Shown: positions 16,959 through 26,502, numbered from the stretch's first letter. The stretch: 64,000 nt of DNA from [Actinomadura] parvosata subsp. kistnae (GCF_900323885.1 NZ_OOHJ01000022.1:248001-312000), one strand, 5' to 3'. Numbers and translations are program-made. The notes: generated by a model from the letters alone, not told the origin.

Positions 16959-18227
16959 CAGCAGCGTCAGGCCGCCCGTCGTGTAGCAGACCATCAGCAC
17001 GAACAGCGGGATCTGCCCCGCCACCGCCCGCGCCGGCGGCAGCAGCCGGACCGAGCGGTCGTGGGCGGCCACCACGCCCGCCACGTGGCCGAGCACGATG
17101 GCCAGCACCTGCACGGTCGCGATCGTGCCGGGCGCGACGGCGTTCGGGTCCGCCTCGGCGTCCATTCCGAGCGCCAGGACGACCGCGTGCCGGCCCTCGA
17201 TCACCAGCAGCGAGAAGTAGTGCGCGACCAAGTAGCCGACGGCGATCGGCAGCAGCGAATGGGCGAACCGGCCCGCCAGCCCCTTCGTGCCGCCGATCAG
17301 CCCGGCCACGCCGAGGCAACCCGCGTACAGCAGGGCCACGCCGGCGACGGTCGCCAGCAGCCCGGCGGTGCCCAGGCCCGTGCGGCCGATCGGCGCGGTC
17401 TGCAGCGCGTTCACCCAGAACGGGCTTCCGGACAAGCCGTCGTAGGCGGTGCCGCCGAGCAGCACGCAGACGGTGGCGACCAGGCCGGGGGCCGGGGCGA
17501 CGGCATCGAGGCCGTCGAACGGGTTGCGCAGCACGCGGGTGCCGTCCGCGCGCCTGCCCAGGGGCGACAGGTGGCCGATCAGGGTCGAGTACACCTCGAA
17601 CGGGTCGCCGCGCTCCAGCCAGGCGTGGCCGTAGGCGAGGGTGCCGGCGAGCTGGGCGGCGGCGTACAAGGCCAGGAAGAGCAGCAGCGTCGCGGGCGCG
17701 GCGGGCTCGGGCGCGACCAGCTCCGTCCAGGTGAACGCGAGCAGGCCCGCCGCCGCCGGCCAGTACCCGAGCCGCGCCGGGTACTCGCGGCGGGGACGGT
17801 CCGGCAGCAGCCGGAACGGGTTCAGCGCCCGCCACACGGGGCCGAGCAGCAGCGACGCGGGCACCAGGCCGACCCAGAAGAGCACGTACACCAGGTACGG
17901 GCCGGCGTTCTCGGTGGCCGGGCCGACCAGCAGCCAGCCGAGAGCGTAGGCGGCGGCCAGGAGCGCCAGGACCCGCCCGATCCCCCGGGCCCGGCCCGCA
18001 CGTCCGGCGAGCCACGCCCGGCCGGGCAGCCGCAGCCGGGCGGGAAGCAGCAGCCGGACGGGGTGGCCCGCCAGGTCGCCGCGGAAGCGCGAGTCCGCCC
18101 AGAGCAGGCCGAGCGCGAGGAACGAGACGACGAGCGCGGCGAACGCGCCCGCGTAGGCGTAGAAGATCGGGATCGGCAGATCGGACCGCTCCCCGACCCC
18201 ATGCGCGACCACCCCGGCCGCCGTCAT
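16950..18227 (-). CDS. Polytopic membrane protein, fenitrothion-hydrolase-like annotation group
   Basis: A 425-residue integral membrane protein with about ten hydrophobic segments. The N-terminus SDLPIPIFYAYAGAFAALVVSF and the spaced motif RNPFDGLDAVAPAPG are characteristic of an actinobacterial family often annotated as fenitrothion hydrolase; I see no established hydrolase motif and treat that name as uninformative. ATG 18227 overlaps the stop of the lipoprotein gene (ATGA), so it is the third, coupled gene of the beta-helix/cupredoxin operon. Inference: a membrane partner of the two extracytoplasmic proteins, perhaps in metal or redox handling. Confidence 0.72.
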   Translation of the reverse strand: MTAAGVVAHGVGERSDLPIPIFYAYAGAFAALVVSFLALGLLWADSRFRGDLAGHPVRLLLPARLRLPGRAWLAGRAGRARGIGRVLALLAAAYALGWLLVGPATENAGPYLVYVLFWVGLVPASLLLGPVWRALNPFRLLPDRPRREYPARLGYWPAAAGLLAFTWTELVAPEPAAPATLLLFLALYAAAQLAGTLAYGHAWLERGDPFEVYSTLIGHLSPLGRRADGTRVLRNPFDGLDAVAPAPGLVATVCVLLGGTAYDGLSGSPFWVNALQTAPIGRTGLGTAGLLATVAGVALLYAGCLGVAGLIGGTKGLAGRFAHSLLPIAVGYLVAHYFSLLVIEGRHAVVLALGMDAEADPNAVAPGTIATVQVLAIVLGHVAGVVAAHDRSVRLLPPARAVAGQIPLFVLMVCYTTGGLTLLLA

Positions 18228-18607
18228 CGGACCGCGAGCTGGGTCAGGACCAGTTCGCTCCGGTGGGTCTCCACCTGGAACACGCCGGTCAGGTCCGCCG
18301 TGAACCGCAGGGTCGCGGGCACGCCCGGCCGCAGCTCGGCCACGAGGTCGTAGCCGTGCACGTGCACCTCGTCGGCCACGTCGCTGGTGACGGTGATGCT
18401 GACCTGCCGCCCCCGCCCGACCTCCAGCCAGCCGGGAGGCGGCTCGACGCGGCCGCCCGCGATGGTGATGCGGGCATCCGCCTGCCCGCTCGGCGCGCCC
18501 GTCGCCACCTCGTGGCTGTTGCCCGGGTCGCGATGCGTCTGCGACAGCGGCCCGCACCCGGCGACCAGCGCCCACGCCAGCGCACAAGCCAGGAGCCCGG
18601 CTCTCAC
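18224..18607 (-). CDS. Small lipoprotein with cupredoxin-like domain
   Basis: A 127-residue secreted lipoprotein. The signal ends in the lipobox LVAGC with the lipidated Cys18. Residues 45-127 form a beta-sandwich domain like Cupredoxin_1, with the pattern VHVHGYDLVAELRPG and FQVETHRSEL. H82, H84 and H115 could bind metal, but the usual cysteine ligand is absent. The GTG start at 18607 overlaps the previous stop (GTGA) and the TGA overlaps the next start, so three genes are tightly coupled. Function inferred only from fold and context. Confidence 0.72.
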   Translation of the reverse strand: MRAGLLACALAWALVAGCGPLSQTHRDPGNSHEVATGAPSGQADARITIAGGRVEPPPGWLEVGRGRQVSITVTSDVADEVHVHGYDLVAELRPGVPATLRFTADLTGVFQVETHRSELVLTQLAVR

Positions 18608-20660
18608 GTGGCGACCCCGGCCTGGTCGGCGGGCTGTTCGGCCGGAGTCCTGGCCCGCCGGGGCGCGAGGACGACGACCGCGCACAGCACCCAGAGCCCG
18701 GTGACCGCCCCTCGGATCCACCCCGGCCCGAGCGGGACCACCGGGATCAGGTACACCAGCCGGTCGAAGGCGTCCGCGCAGGCCAGCGCCCCCACGACGA
18801 TCGTGAACCAGCCGAACACGGGCCGCCCCGCGCGCAAAGCCGACCCCAGGCACAACCACCACGCCCCCATGAGCAGCAACGCCGCCCCGGCCTGCGCCGA
18901 GCTGCCGAGCGCGGCGGCCACGACGTCGAGGGCGAGGCCGAGCGCGCCGGCCACGGTCCCGGCCGCGATCAGCCGGCGCGCGCGGCGGGTCAGCCCGCTC
19001 CAGCGCCGCCACCGCCACCAGAACAGCCCCGCCAGCAGCCCGAGCACGAGCGATCCGCCGAGCGCGAGCTGCGCCTCCACCTTGCCCAGCCCCGACGCCC
19101 GAACCAGTCGCACCCGGCGGGCAGCCGCGCGTCGGCGGCGCTGAAGTCGGCGCACAGGTACAGCTTGACGAGCTTGACCGGCTCGGCGAGCAGCCGGCGG
19201 GTCCCGCCCGACAGCTCGGGCGCCCGGGCGGCGCAGACGGGCAGCACCACGGGCGAGGAGGGGCCCGTGTTCCCCTGCCAGCAGTTGCCGGTGCCCTGGC
19301 CGTCCCACCAGACGTCGAGCCCGTTCGGCCGCCGCTCGCCGGTGGGGCTGACGCCGAGGACGTTGCCCTCGAACCGGTTGAAGTCGGAGGTGTCGGCCTG
19401 CTTGCCGAGGTCGTTCTCGCCCCTGATGAACGCCGGGACGCCGAAGAGCTGGAAGCCCGCCCGCCGGTGCCCCCACACCTGGTTGTTCCTGAAGACGTTG
19501 TAGTTGCCGCCGGCCACGATCACGCCCGTGCCCGGGGGCACGCCGACCTGCGAGCACACGACGCCCCGCTCGTAGCCGCGCTCGGCGGGCGGCCTGGCGC
19601 AGGTGCCGTCGCGGGTGTGCCGGTAGTAGTCGCGGTTGTTGTCGTGGATCCTGTTGTTCTCGAACCTGGCGTGGTTCTGCGGCAGGCCGGGGTGGGACGG
19701 CCAGAGGCTGTCCATCGTGGCGCCGACCATGTTGTCGTAGAAGTCGTTGTCGTGCACCCAGAGCGAGTCGCCCGCGGTGCCCGAGTAGCCGAGCGCGTTG
19801 TCGTGGCTCTTGCAGCGGCGGATCTCGATGGCGTAGCGGGGCACGTCGTGGCCGCGGCCCTGGTTCAGGTTGGAGGCGCTGCCCGGGTAGAGGCCGCCGT
19901 CGCCGTTGCCGTACGCCTTGCAGTCGGTATAGAGGCCGTGGTCGCTGGCGAAGGTGAGGAAGCCGTACTCGTCGTTCCAGCGGGTCAGGACGCGGTCGAT
20001 GACGAACCCGTCGGTCTCCAGCACGTACAGGGAGTTGAACGTGGTGCGCTGGGCGGTGAGGTTCCTGAAGTAGACGCCGTCGGCGCGGTCGGCCCGGATG
20101 GCGTTCAGCTTGCGGTACTCGGCGTCGATGACGACGTCCAGCGGGCCGGCGCCGGTGCCTTCGATCTGCAGGTCCCGCTTGCCGAGGATGGCGACGAGGT
20201 TCTGGTTGTGGGGGCACTGGAGCTGCTGCTCGTAGCTGAGGATCTGGTAGCCCCAGGTGGACCAGCGGGCGGGCAGGCGGGCGCAGGCGCCGGTGGGCGG
20301 GGGCTGGCTGGGCTCCTCGCGGTAGAGGCCGGGCAGGACGGCGATCGTCATTCCGGGGCGGTTCACCCGGTCGACGGCCTCCTGGAGGTGCCGCACCCCT
20401 TTTTCCTGACATTTCGCGAAAAGGGCGAGATTTCGGGTTTTGAGGTCGGCCGGAAATTGTGCGATTCGGCGTTCAAAATCGGCTTTGTCGGTCTTGCAGA
20501 CGAGCAAGTCGGGCTCGCCCTGCCGCAGGACCGGCACCGAGCCCGTACCGTCCGGGAACGAGACCGGGCGCTCCTCATGGGCCAGGGCCGCGCCGCCGCC
20601 GGCCACCAGCAGGCCAGACGTCAAGAAGACGATGGACGCGAGCTTTCGCAGAGGGCCCAT
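18604..20660 (-). pseudogene. Secreted NosD-like beta-helix protein with membrane tail, single-base frameshift
   Basis: The first part (20660 to about 19100) has a signal peptide (LASIVFLTSGLLVAGGGAALA) and a right-handed parallel beta-helix of the NosD/pectate-lyase type with NXXNNXI-like rungs (ARFENNRIHDNN, YNVFRNNQVWG, FNRFEGNVLG). It ends at GCDWFG. The continuation in another frame (SGLGKVEAQLALGG, then four hydrophobic segments to 18604) would anchor it. One extra G in the GGG run at about 19100 makes a single 685-residue protein. Alternatively, a separate 169-residue membrane gene begins at GTG 19113, but it has no Shine-Dalgarno and would overlap by 124 bases. It heads the envelope operon. 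Role unknown; copper handling is possible by analogy with NosD. Confidence 0.68.
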
Positions 20661-20721
20661 GGCCGCGAGACTAGAACAAGGCTCATCTTCTGCCTAGGCC
20701 GAAAGATCCGGAAATAGTGGT

Positions 20722-20759
20722 GCCCCGCGGAGTCGGCCATCCGTGCAACTCCGTGGGGC
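20722..20759 (-). terminator. Strong hairpin after the TetR gene
   Basis: GCCCCGCGGAGT (20722-20733), a 14-base loop, and ACTCCGTGGGGC (20748-20759) form a 12-bp stem with one G-T pair. It lies 57 bases beyond the TetR stop and before the beta-helix start region, so it likely ends the MFS-TetR transcript. No T-run follows, as is usual in high-GC actinobacteria. Confidence 0.5.
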
Positions 20760-20815
20760 ATTCCGGGATGCTAGCCACCCCGCCTACATTTCTTCTCCAT
20801 ACCGGGCGGACGGGC

Positions 20816-21417
20816 TCAGGGAGCCATGCCGGCCAGGGCCGCGTCCACGACCCGCTCGGCCAGGTCGAGCGACAGGTCGCCGGCCGGCCCCACTTGGCGT
20901 GCCACAGCATGGTGCCGGAGATCAGCGCCATGCCCATGTCCACGTCGAGGTCGGCGCGCAGCTCGCCGGTGGCGATGCCGCGCTCGATCACCACGCGCAT
21001 CGCCTCCCTGCGCGGCTCCACCGCCCGCTTCAGGAACCGCTCGAAGAGCTGCGGGTAGCGGTCGGCCTCGCTCATCGCGATGTTCATCACGCAACGGCTG
21101 CGGGCCTGGCCGTGCTCCCTGCGCATCGCGTCGACCAGCGCGATCAGGTCGTCACGCACGGACGTGCCGGACAGCGGGGGCAGCGGCGCCTTCAGCGTGG
21201 ACAACGCGTCGACGACCAGGTCTTCCTTGTTGGACCAGCGGCGGTAGATCGTGGTCTTGCCGACGCCCGCCCGCGACGCGATCGCCTCGATCGTCAGCTC
21301 GGACACGCCCATGCCCTCGCCGATCAGATCGAGGGTCGCGTCGATGATCGCCTTCTCGGCCTTCTCGCTGCGCGGACGGCCCGCTGGGCGGGCAGTCCCG
21401 GATTCCTGGATCGTCAT
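20816..21417 (-). pseudogene. TetR-family repressor of the MFS gene, single-base frameshift
   Basis: A TetR repressor whose HTH is intact (ELTIEAIASRAGVGKTTIYRRWSNKEDLV, residues about 35-65). The frame breaks near 20880, after GTMLWHAKWGRP. The expected C-terminal helix (GDLSLDLAERVVDAALAGMAP) continues in the other frame to TGA 20816. Adding one base to the CCGGCCGGC stretch gives 200 residues, a normal TetR length. Without it, the protein ends in about 60 unrelated residues. It lies downstream of the MFS gene on the same strand, a common arrangement where the repressor controls the exporter. Confidence 0.75.
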
Positions 21418-21473
21418 CGCGGCCTCACCATACCTCGCCGGCGCGGGCACGCCGGTCTACAGGGCGGCGAGGC

Positions 21474-21640
21474 ACGTACGCGCCGCCACCCGCCGATCGT
21501 TCAGGACGACCCGGCGCGCCCGCGCGGCCGCCCCTTGATCCCCCGGGACGAGCCGGCGCGCGCCCGCCGCCGCCCGCTGATCCCTCAGCACGAGCCGGCA
21601 GGTACGCACCGCCGCCCGCTGATCGCTTCATCGGCCGGGC
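21474..21640. repeat. Four-copy 42-bp tandem repeat after the MFS stop
   Basis: Units at 21474-21515, 21516-21557, 21558-21599 and 21600-21640 keep an exact 42-base period with substitutions only. The core is CGCCGCCCGCTGATC followed by GACGAGCCGGC. The array starts seven bases downstream of the MFS stop and lies between MFS and TetR. The period is a multiple of three, and both strands stay open, but no start or ribosome site supports translation. Confidence 0.75.
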
Positions 21641-21646
21641 CGCCCG

Positions 21647-23209
21647 TCATCCGCGGGACGACGTCAGCACCGGCTCCTTCTGCTCCGCGTGCTTGGCGAA
21701 GCGGGGCTTGCCGGGCATCCACAGGGCCACCACCCCGATGCCGAGCAGCCCGATCACCGCCGACACCATCGCCGTGACGTGCATGCCGTCGACGAACGCG
21801 GTGAACGCCGGCTGGATCAGCGCCTGCCCCTTGGCGCCGAGCTCCTGCACGACCCCCATGGTCGCCATGATCGACTCACCGGCGGCGTGCCGCACGCCCT
21901 CCGGCAGAGCGGTCAGCGCGGGCTCCATCTCGCCCCGGTAGCTGGACGACAGCACCGAGCCGAGCACGGCCACGCCGAGCGCGCCCGACACCTGGCGGAC
22001 GGTGTTGCTCATGGCCGAGCCGACACCCGCCTTCTCCCGGGGCAGCGCCTCCATGATGGCCGTGGTCGCGGGCGGCATGATGTTCGCCATCGCGGCGCCC
22101 TGCACGAAGAAGATGACCTCGATGAGCACGATCGGCGTGTTCTGGTCCATGAGGGCGTAGCTGCCCAGGGCCAGGGTGACCACGACCATGCTGACGGTGG
22201 CCGACAGCTTGGCGCCGAACCGCTCGTTCACCCGCTGGCTGAGCGGCGCGAAGATCAGCTGCGCGGCGGCGAACGGGATCATCAGCGCGCCCGCCTGGAT
22301 CGGCGTGAATCCCAGCACGATCTGCAGGTAGAACGTGAGGAAGAACATCCCTCCCATCATCGCGAAGAACACGATGCCCATCATGCCGATGGCCGAGCTG
22401 AAGCGGACGTTACTGAAGCTGCGCACGTCGAACACCGGGTGGTCGATGCGCCGCTCCCACCACACGAACACGCCCAGCACCGCCACGCCGACCAGCGTCG
22501 GCACCAGCACCTCGGCGCTCGCCACGGTGCCCACCTCGCCGCCGCGGATGATGCCGTACACGAGGGCCACCAGACCGATGATGGACAGCACCACGCCGAC
22601 CGGGTCGAGCTTGGACGGCTTCGGGTCGCGCGACTCGGGCACCACGGCCGCGATCAGGATCATGCTGATCACCACGATCGGCACGTTGATCAGGAAGACC
22701 GAGCCCCACCAGAAGTGCTCGATCAGCAGGCCGCCCGTGATCGGCCCGACGGCCACCGCGAGCCCCACGCCACCGGCCCACACGCCGATGGCCTTGCCCC
22801 GCTCGGCCGGCGGGAACACGTTCGAGATGATCGCCAGCGTGGCCGGCATGATGGCCGCACCACCGATGCCCATCGCCGCCCTGGCCAGGATCAGCTGCAT
22901 CGGATCCTGCGAGTAGGCGCTGGCCAGCGAGGCCAGGCCGAACAGCAACATGCCGATGAACAACATGCGCTTGCGACCTGTTCGGTCGCCGATCACGCCG
23001 AACGTGAACAACAGGCCGGCGAACACGAGCGTGTAGGAGTTGATCGCCCACTCCAGCTCGCTCTGGGTGGCGCCCAATCCGACCGTCTCGTCGGCGATGG
23101 TCTTCATCGCCACGTTCAGGATCGTGTTGTCGAGCACCACGGCCAGCAGGCTGAACACGAGCACGCCGAGGATGCCCCAGCGGCGTGGGTGTCCGGTGTT
23201 CGGGTCCAT
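21647..23209 (-). CDS. DHA2-family MFS multidrug exporter
   Basis: A 520-residue drug/proton antiporter of the 14-helix EmrB/QacA (DHA2) family. Helix 1 contains LAVVLDNTILNVAM, the family D/N signature. Motif A reads FGVIGDRTGRKRML and motif C is GVGLAVAVGPITGG. ATG 23209 follows AAGGA at seven bases. It is transcribed from a region with several GTATCG/CGATAC half-sites, and is followed by a 42-bp repeat array and a TetR gene, its likely regulator. Substrates not predictable. Confidence 0.9.
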   Translation of the reverse strand: MDPNTGHPRRWGILGVLVFSLLAVVLDNTILNVAMKTIADETVGLGATQSELEWAINSYTLVFAGLLFTFGVIGDRTGRKRMLFIGMLLFGLASLASAYSQDPMQLILARAAMGIGGAAIMPATLAIISNVFPPAERGKAIGVWAGGVGLAVAVGPITGGLLIEHFWWGSVFLINVPIVVISMILIAAVVPESRDPKPSKLDPVGVVLSIIGLVALVYGIIRGGEVGTVASAEVLVPTLVGVAVLGVFVWWERRIDHPVFDVRSFSNVRFSSAIGMMGIVFFAMMGGMFFLTFYLQIVLGFTPIQAGALMIPFAAAQLIFAPLSQRVNERFGAKLSATVSMVVVTLALGSYALMDQNTPIVLIEVIFFVQGAAMANIMPPATTAIMEALPREKAGVGSAMSNTVRQVSGALGVAVLGSVLSSSYRGEMEPALTALPEGVRHAAGESIMATMGVVQELGAKGQALIQPAFTAFVDGMHVTAMVSAVIGLLGIGVVALWMPGKPRFAKHAEQKEPVLTSSRG

Positions 23210-23224
23210 GTGAAGGTCCTTAAT

Positions 23225-23277
23225 TTCGATACGTTTGAGTTTCGCAACGTCACCGTATCGCAAGCCATTCCGATACG
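23225..23277. promoter_or_regulatory. Operator cluster upstream of DHA2 exporter
   Basis: CGTATCG (23254-23260) and CGATACG (23271-23277) form an inverted repeat with a 10-base spacer. A third copy, CGATACG, lies at 23227-23233, and related TTTCG/CGCAAC words occur between and beyond. The cluster lies 18-68 bases upstream of the exporter start, as expected for TetR binding. Confidence 0.5.
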
Positions 23278-23299
23278 CAACGGTCCCGTTTCGTAAACC

Positions 23300-24215
23300 T
23301 TGGGTAAACTCCCACCCCCACCCACCCGAACCCCTGGCCCGAGGCGGCCCTCCCCGCAGCTCACCGGCCCTCCGCCGCCTCCGGCCGCGAACACGCCCTC
23401 CCGGCTCATGCGGGCTCCCGCACACACCGCCCGCGCCTGCTGGCCGCCCCCTGGCTCGGAGCCGCGCATGAGAACCGCCGACGCAGGCACCTCACCGTCG
23501 CCGCACAGCACACGACCGACAGGCCCGCTCCGGCCTCCCGGCGTAGGCACCACCGCCGCACGGCACGCGACCGGTAGGCGCGCCGCCCAGGGCGCCTCGC
23601 CACCCGCGCGCCGTACCGCACGAGCGCCTCGGCGGGTGCCTCGCCACGCGCACGCCCCCGACGCACCCGTGCAGGGCGCCTCGCCCCACGCCTCCAGGCG
23701 CGGCACGTGCCCAGCAGGCGTGCCCTGGCCGCACACCTCACCACTCGCCTGCCGCACCCGGGCGCCGGCGCGCCTCCCCAGGCCACTGCCCCGCACAGCG
23801 CCTCCCGACACAGGCGGCGCACCGGCCTCCGGGCGCAGACACCTCGCCCCTGCCGCTCGGCACGCGACCGGCAGGCGCGCCCCGCCCAGGGCGCCTCGCC
23901 ACCCGCACGCCGTACCGCACGGCGCCAGCGCACCTGCGCAGGCCGCTGCCTCGCACCACGACGCCCGGCGCTGGCACGCGTCCGGCAAGCGTGTCCCGGC
24001 CGGACACCTCGCCGCCCCACCCCGCTGCGGCCACGCCCCGGCACGACCCCCGCCCGGGCTCCTGGCGCCGCGGCGGCGAGAGGGTGTGCGGTGGGGCCCG
24101 GCGGGGATCGCGGTGGGCAGCCGCGCGGGGCGCGGACGGGCGCGATGCCCCGGGAGCAGCCCCCGCTCACCCCCGGGGGCAGCCCGCCGACCGGGCTCAC
24201 GCACTGGACGGCGCC
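23300..24215. repeat. 900-bp non-coding field of degenerate GC-rich repeats
   Basis: No gene is supported here. All frames are open only because stops are rare at this GC content; there is no start, ribosome site or family similarity. The stretch contains a near-identical block at 23562-23621 and 23859-23920 (GGCACGCGACCGG then GCCCAGGGCGCCTCGCC and CGCCGTACCGCAC), and the motif CACCTCRCC or CGCCTCRCC recurs about every 50-110 bases (for example 23488, 23889, 24005). It looks like a decayed tandem-duplicated spacer between two MFS genes. Confidence 0.55.
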
Positions 24216-24219
24216 GGGC

Positions 24220-25461
24220 TCACTCCCGCGACAACCCCGCTTTCTCCACCTCCGCGAGCTCGGCCGCCTCCTCCTCCAAGGACATCGCCCCCGACGTGGC
24301 GGGGCGGCGGCGCCAGAAGGGGAGGGCGGTCAGGACCATGGCCACGCCGACGAGCCCCGCCAGGACGAACGCCCACTCCGGCCCCGCCCCGTCGATGACG
24401 GCGCCCGCGATGGGGGCCGAGGCTGCGCCGCCGATCAGCAGGGCGGTGCCGTGGAAGCCCATCGCCTCGCCGCGGGCCGCGCTGGGCACCCACCGGCTGA
24501 GGACGTCGACCGTGGACGACAGCGCGGGCGCGCACAGCAGACCGGCGGGCAGGAGTGCCAGCACCAGCCAGTGCCAGCCGCCCCCGACGAACGCGACGGG
24601 GATGGTCAGCGCCCCCATGGCCGCGATCAGGGCCAGAGGGGAGAAGCCGCGCGACAGCCCGCCGTACACGAAGCCGCCGACGAGCGAGAACACGCACCAG
24701 ATCGCGACCGCGAGCCCGACCCACACGGTCTGGTCCGCCTTGTTCATGGTGGCGACCAGGGACAGCTCGGTCGCGGTGAGCACGAACGTGGCGGCCGCGG
24801 CCGTGCCGAGCAGCGCGACGAACGCGGGCGTGAGCCACTGCCGCCTCGGCACCTTGACCGACTCCGCCTCCAGCTCGGCGGCCGAGCGGACGGGCGGGTT
24901 GAGCACGATCAGGCCCAGCCCCGCCGCCGTCAGGCCGACGCCGATGGCCGTCAGCGTCACGCCGCTGCCGAACGTCGTGATGCCCGCCACGGCGAGCGCC
25001 GGCCCCGCCATGTAGGACAGCTCGACCAGCATCGAGTCGAGTGCGAACCCGCTGCGCCGCTGCTCGACCGGCACCATGGCCGCCAGGCACTGCCGCGTCA
25101 CGCTGAACACCGGCAGCGCGAGCAGCCCCGCCACCGCCGCCGCCACGAGCAGGACGGGGAACGGCAGCGCCCACGCGCTCGCCCAGAACGCCGCCTGGGC
25201 CACGGTGGTGACGGCGAGCACCGGCCGCAGGCCGTGCTTGTCGACGAACCGGCCCGACAACGGCGAGCCGATGGCCATGCCGATCGTGCTGGCCATCGAG
25301 ATCAGCCCGGCCGGGCCGTAGTCGAGCCCCATCACCTCGGCCACGTGCAGGGTCAGCGCCATGCCCACGGCCGTGGCGGGCACGCGGGCCAGCAGCCCCA
25401 CCAGGAGCAGCGTGGGGACGCCGGGAATTTTGAGCAGGCGCCGGTAAGGGTCGAGAGCCAT
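24220..25461 (-). CDS. MFS transporter (12-helix)
   Basis: A 413-residue major facilitator of the 12-helix type. Motif A lies after the second helix (SGRFVDKHGLRPVLAV). The rest is regular hydrophobic helices, with a soluble C-terminal acidic tail (SLEEEAAELAEVEKAGL). ATG 25461 follows GGAGGT at ten bases. It is divergent from panB across a 145-bp interval. Family members include uncharacterised exporters; no substrate can be assigned. Confidence 0.86.
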   Translation of the reverse strand: MALDPYRRLLKIPGVPTLLLVGLLARVPATAVGMALTLHVAEVMGLDYGPAGLISMASTIGMAIGSPLSGRFVDKHGLRPVLAVTTVAQAAFWASAWALPFPVLLVAAAVAGLLALPVFSVTRQCLAAMVPVEQRRSGFALDSMLVELSYMAGPALAVAGITTFGSGVTLTAIGVGLTAAGLGLIVLNPPVRSAAELEAESVKVPRRQWLTPAFVALLGTAAAATFVLTATELSLVATMNKADQTVWVGLAVAIWCVFSLVGGFVYGGLSRGFSPLALIAAMGALTIPVAFVGGGWHWLVLALLPAGLLCAPALSSTVDVLSRWVPSAARGEAMGFHGTALLIGGAASAPIAGAVIDGAGPEWAFVLAGLVGVAMVLTALPFWRRRPATSGAMSLEEEAAELAEVEKAGLSRE

Positions 25462-25606
25462 GGTGTTCGTTACCTCCGACGTCGATTCTGGCAAGAGGCA
25501 CCGACAGTTCTGCCACTGGTTTTCGTGGATGACAGCGCGTGACATCATCGGAGTGAGTCCGGGGACGCCACTGGGGCGCCTCGAGACGTTCTGGAGGGTG
25601 ATCACT

Positions 25607-26437
25607 ATGTCCTCTTCAACCACGCTGTACGGCGGCGCGTCCGGGCGGCGCGTCACCGTCCGCGACCTCGCCGCCGCCAAGGAGCGCGGAGAGCGGTGGC
25701 CCATGGTCACCGCCTACGACGCGATGACGGCGCGGGTGTTCGACTCGGCGGGCATCCCGGTCCTGCTCGTGGGCGACTCGGCGGCCATGGTCGTCTACGG
25801 TTACGACTCCACGCTGCCCGTCACGGTCGACGACCTCCTGCCGCTCACGGCCGCCGTCGTGCGCGGCTCGTCGCGGGCCATGGTGGTGGCGGACCTGCCG
25901 TTCGGGTCGTACCAGGGGTCGCCGCAGCAGGCGCTGGAGTCGGCGGCGCGGTTCATGAAGGAGGCCGGGGCGCACGCGGTCAAGCTGGAAGGCGGACGGC
26001 GGGTCCTGCCGCAGGTGGAGGCGCTGGTGTCGGCCGGGATCCCGGTCATGGCGCACCTCGGGCTGACCCCGCAGTCGGTCAACGTCATGGGCGGCTACCG
26101 CGTACAGGGGCGGGGCCAGTCGGGCGACGAGCTCATGTCCGACGCCAAGGACCTGGAACGGGCCGGGGCGTTCTCCGTGGTGCTGGAGTGCGTGCCGGCC
26201 GAGCTGGCGCAGCGGGTGACGACGTCGCTGGCGATCCCGACCATCGGGATCGGGGCGGGGGCGGCGACGGACGCGCAGGTCCTGGTGTGGCAGGACCTCA
26301 TGGGGCTGACGCCCCGGCCGGCCCGGTTCGTCAAGCGGTACTCCGACCTCGCCGGCGAGATGGACCGCGCCGTACGGGCCTTCGCCGACGACGTGATGTC
26401 CGGCCGGTTCCCCGCGCCCGAGCACACCTACACCTGA
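25607..26437 (+). CDS. panB: 3-methyl-2-oxobutanoate hydroxymethyltransferase
   Basis: Transfers a hydroxymethyl group from methylene-tetrahydrofolate to alpha-ketoisovalerate, giving ketopantoate, the first committed step of pantothenate and CoA synthesis. It has 276 residues, normal for PanB. Recognisable motifs are MVTAYDAMTARVFDSAGIPVLLVGDS, DLPFGSYQ, KLEGG, AHLGLTPQSV and the terminal IGIGAGAATDAQVLVWQDLMG. ATG 25607 follows GGAGG. It is followed by a strong terminator, so the gene is probably monocistronic; panC and panD are not nearby. Confidence 0.95.
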   Translation: MSSSTTLYGGASGRRVTVRDLAAAKERGERWPMVTAYDAMTARVFDSAGIPVLLVGDSAAMVVYGYDSTLPVTVDDLLPLTAAVVRGSSRAMVVADLPFGSYQGSPQQALESAARFMKEAGAHAVKLEGGRRVLPQVEALVSAGIPVMAHLGLTPQSVNVMGGYRVQGRGQSGDELMSDAKDLERAGAFSVVLECVPAELAQRVTTSLAIPTIGIGAGAATDAQVLVWQDLMGLTPRPARFVKRYSDLAGEMDRAVRAFADDVMSGRFPAPEHTYT

Positions 26438-26473
26438 GCCACCGGAGGCACCCCGCCGCTCAGGACACCCTGA

Positions 26474-26502
26474 GGACGCCCGCTCGCCGTGAGCGGGCGT
26501 CC
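26474..26502 (+). terminator. panB terminator hairpin
   Basis: GGACGCCCGCTC (26474-26485), loop GCCGT, GAGCGGGCGTCC (26491-26502). A perfect 12-bp stem 36 bases after the panB stop, immediately followed by a repeat array. Confidence 0.72.

Noticed and set aside
16950..18227. Organophosphate (fenitrothion) hydrolase activity
   Set aside because: The label exists for related proteins, but no hydrolase motif is visible and the protein is mainly membrane helices.
21425..21631. 68-codon minus-strand ORF with 14-residue repeats
   Set aside because: Merely the translation of the 42-bp array; no start context and no family.
21474..21640. CRISPR array
   Set aside because: Units are contiguous with no unique spacers, and there are no cas genes.
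23116..24204. 362-codon minus-strand ORF over the repeat field
   Set aside because: No start or ribosome site, it enters the MFS gene in the wrong frame, and its repeated residues simply follow the DNA repeats.
23300..24215. Insertion sequence or integron remnant
   Set aside because: No terminal inverted repeats, target duplication or transposase-like frame could be seen.
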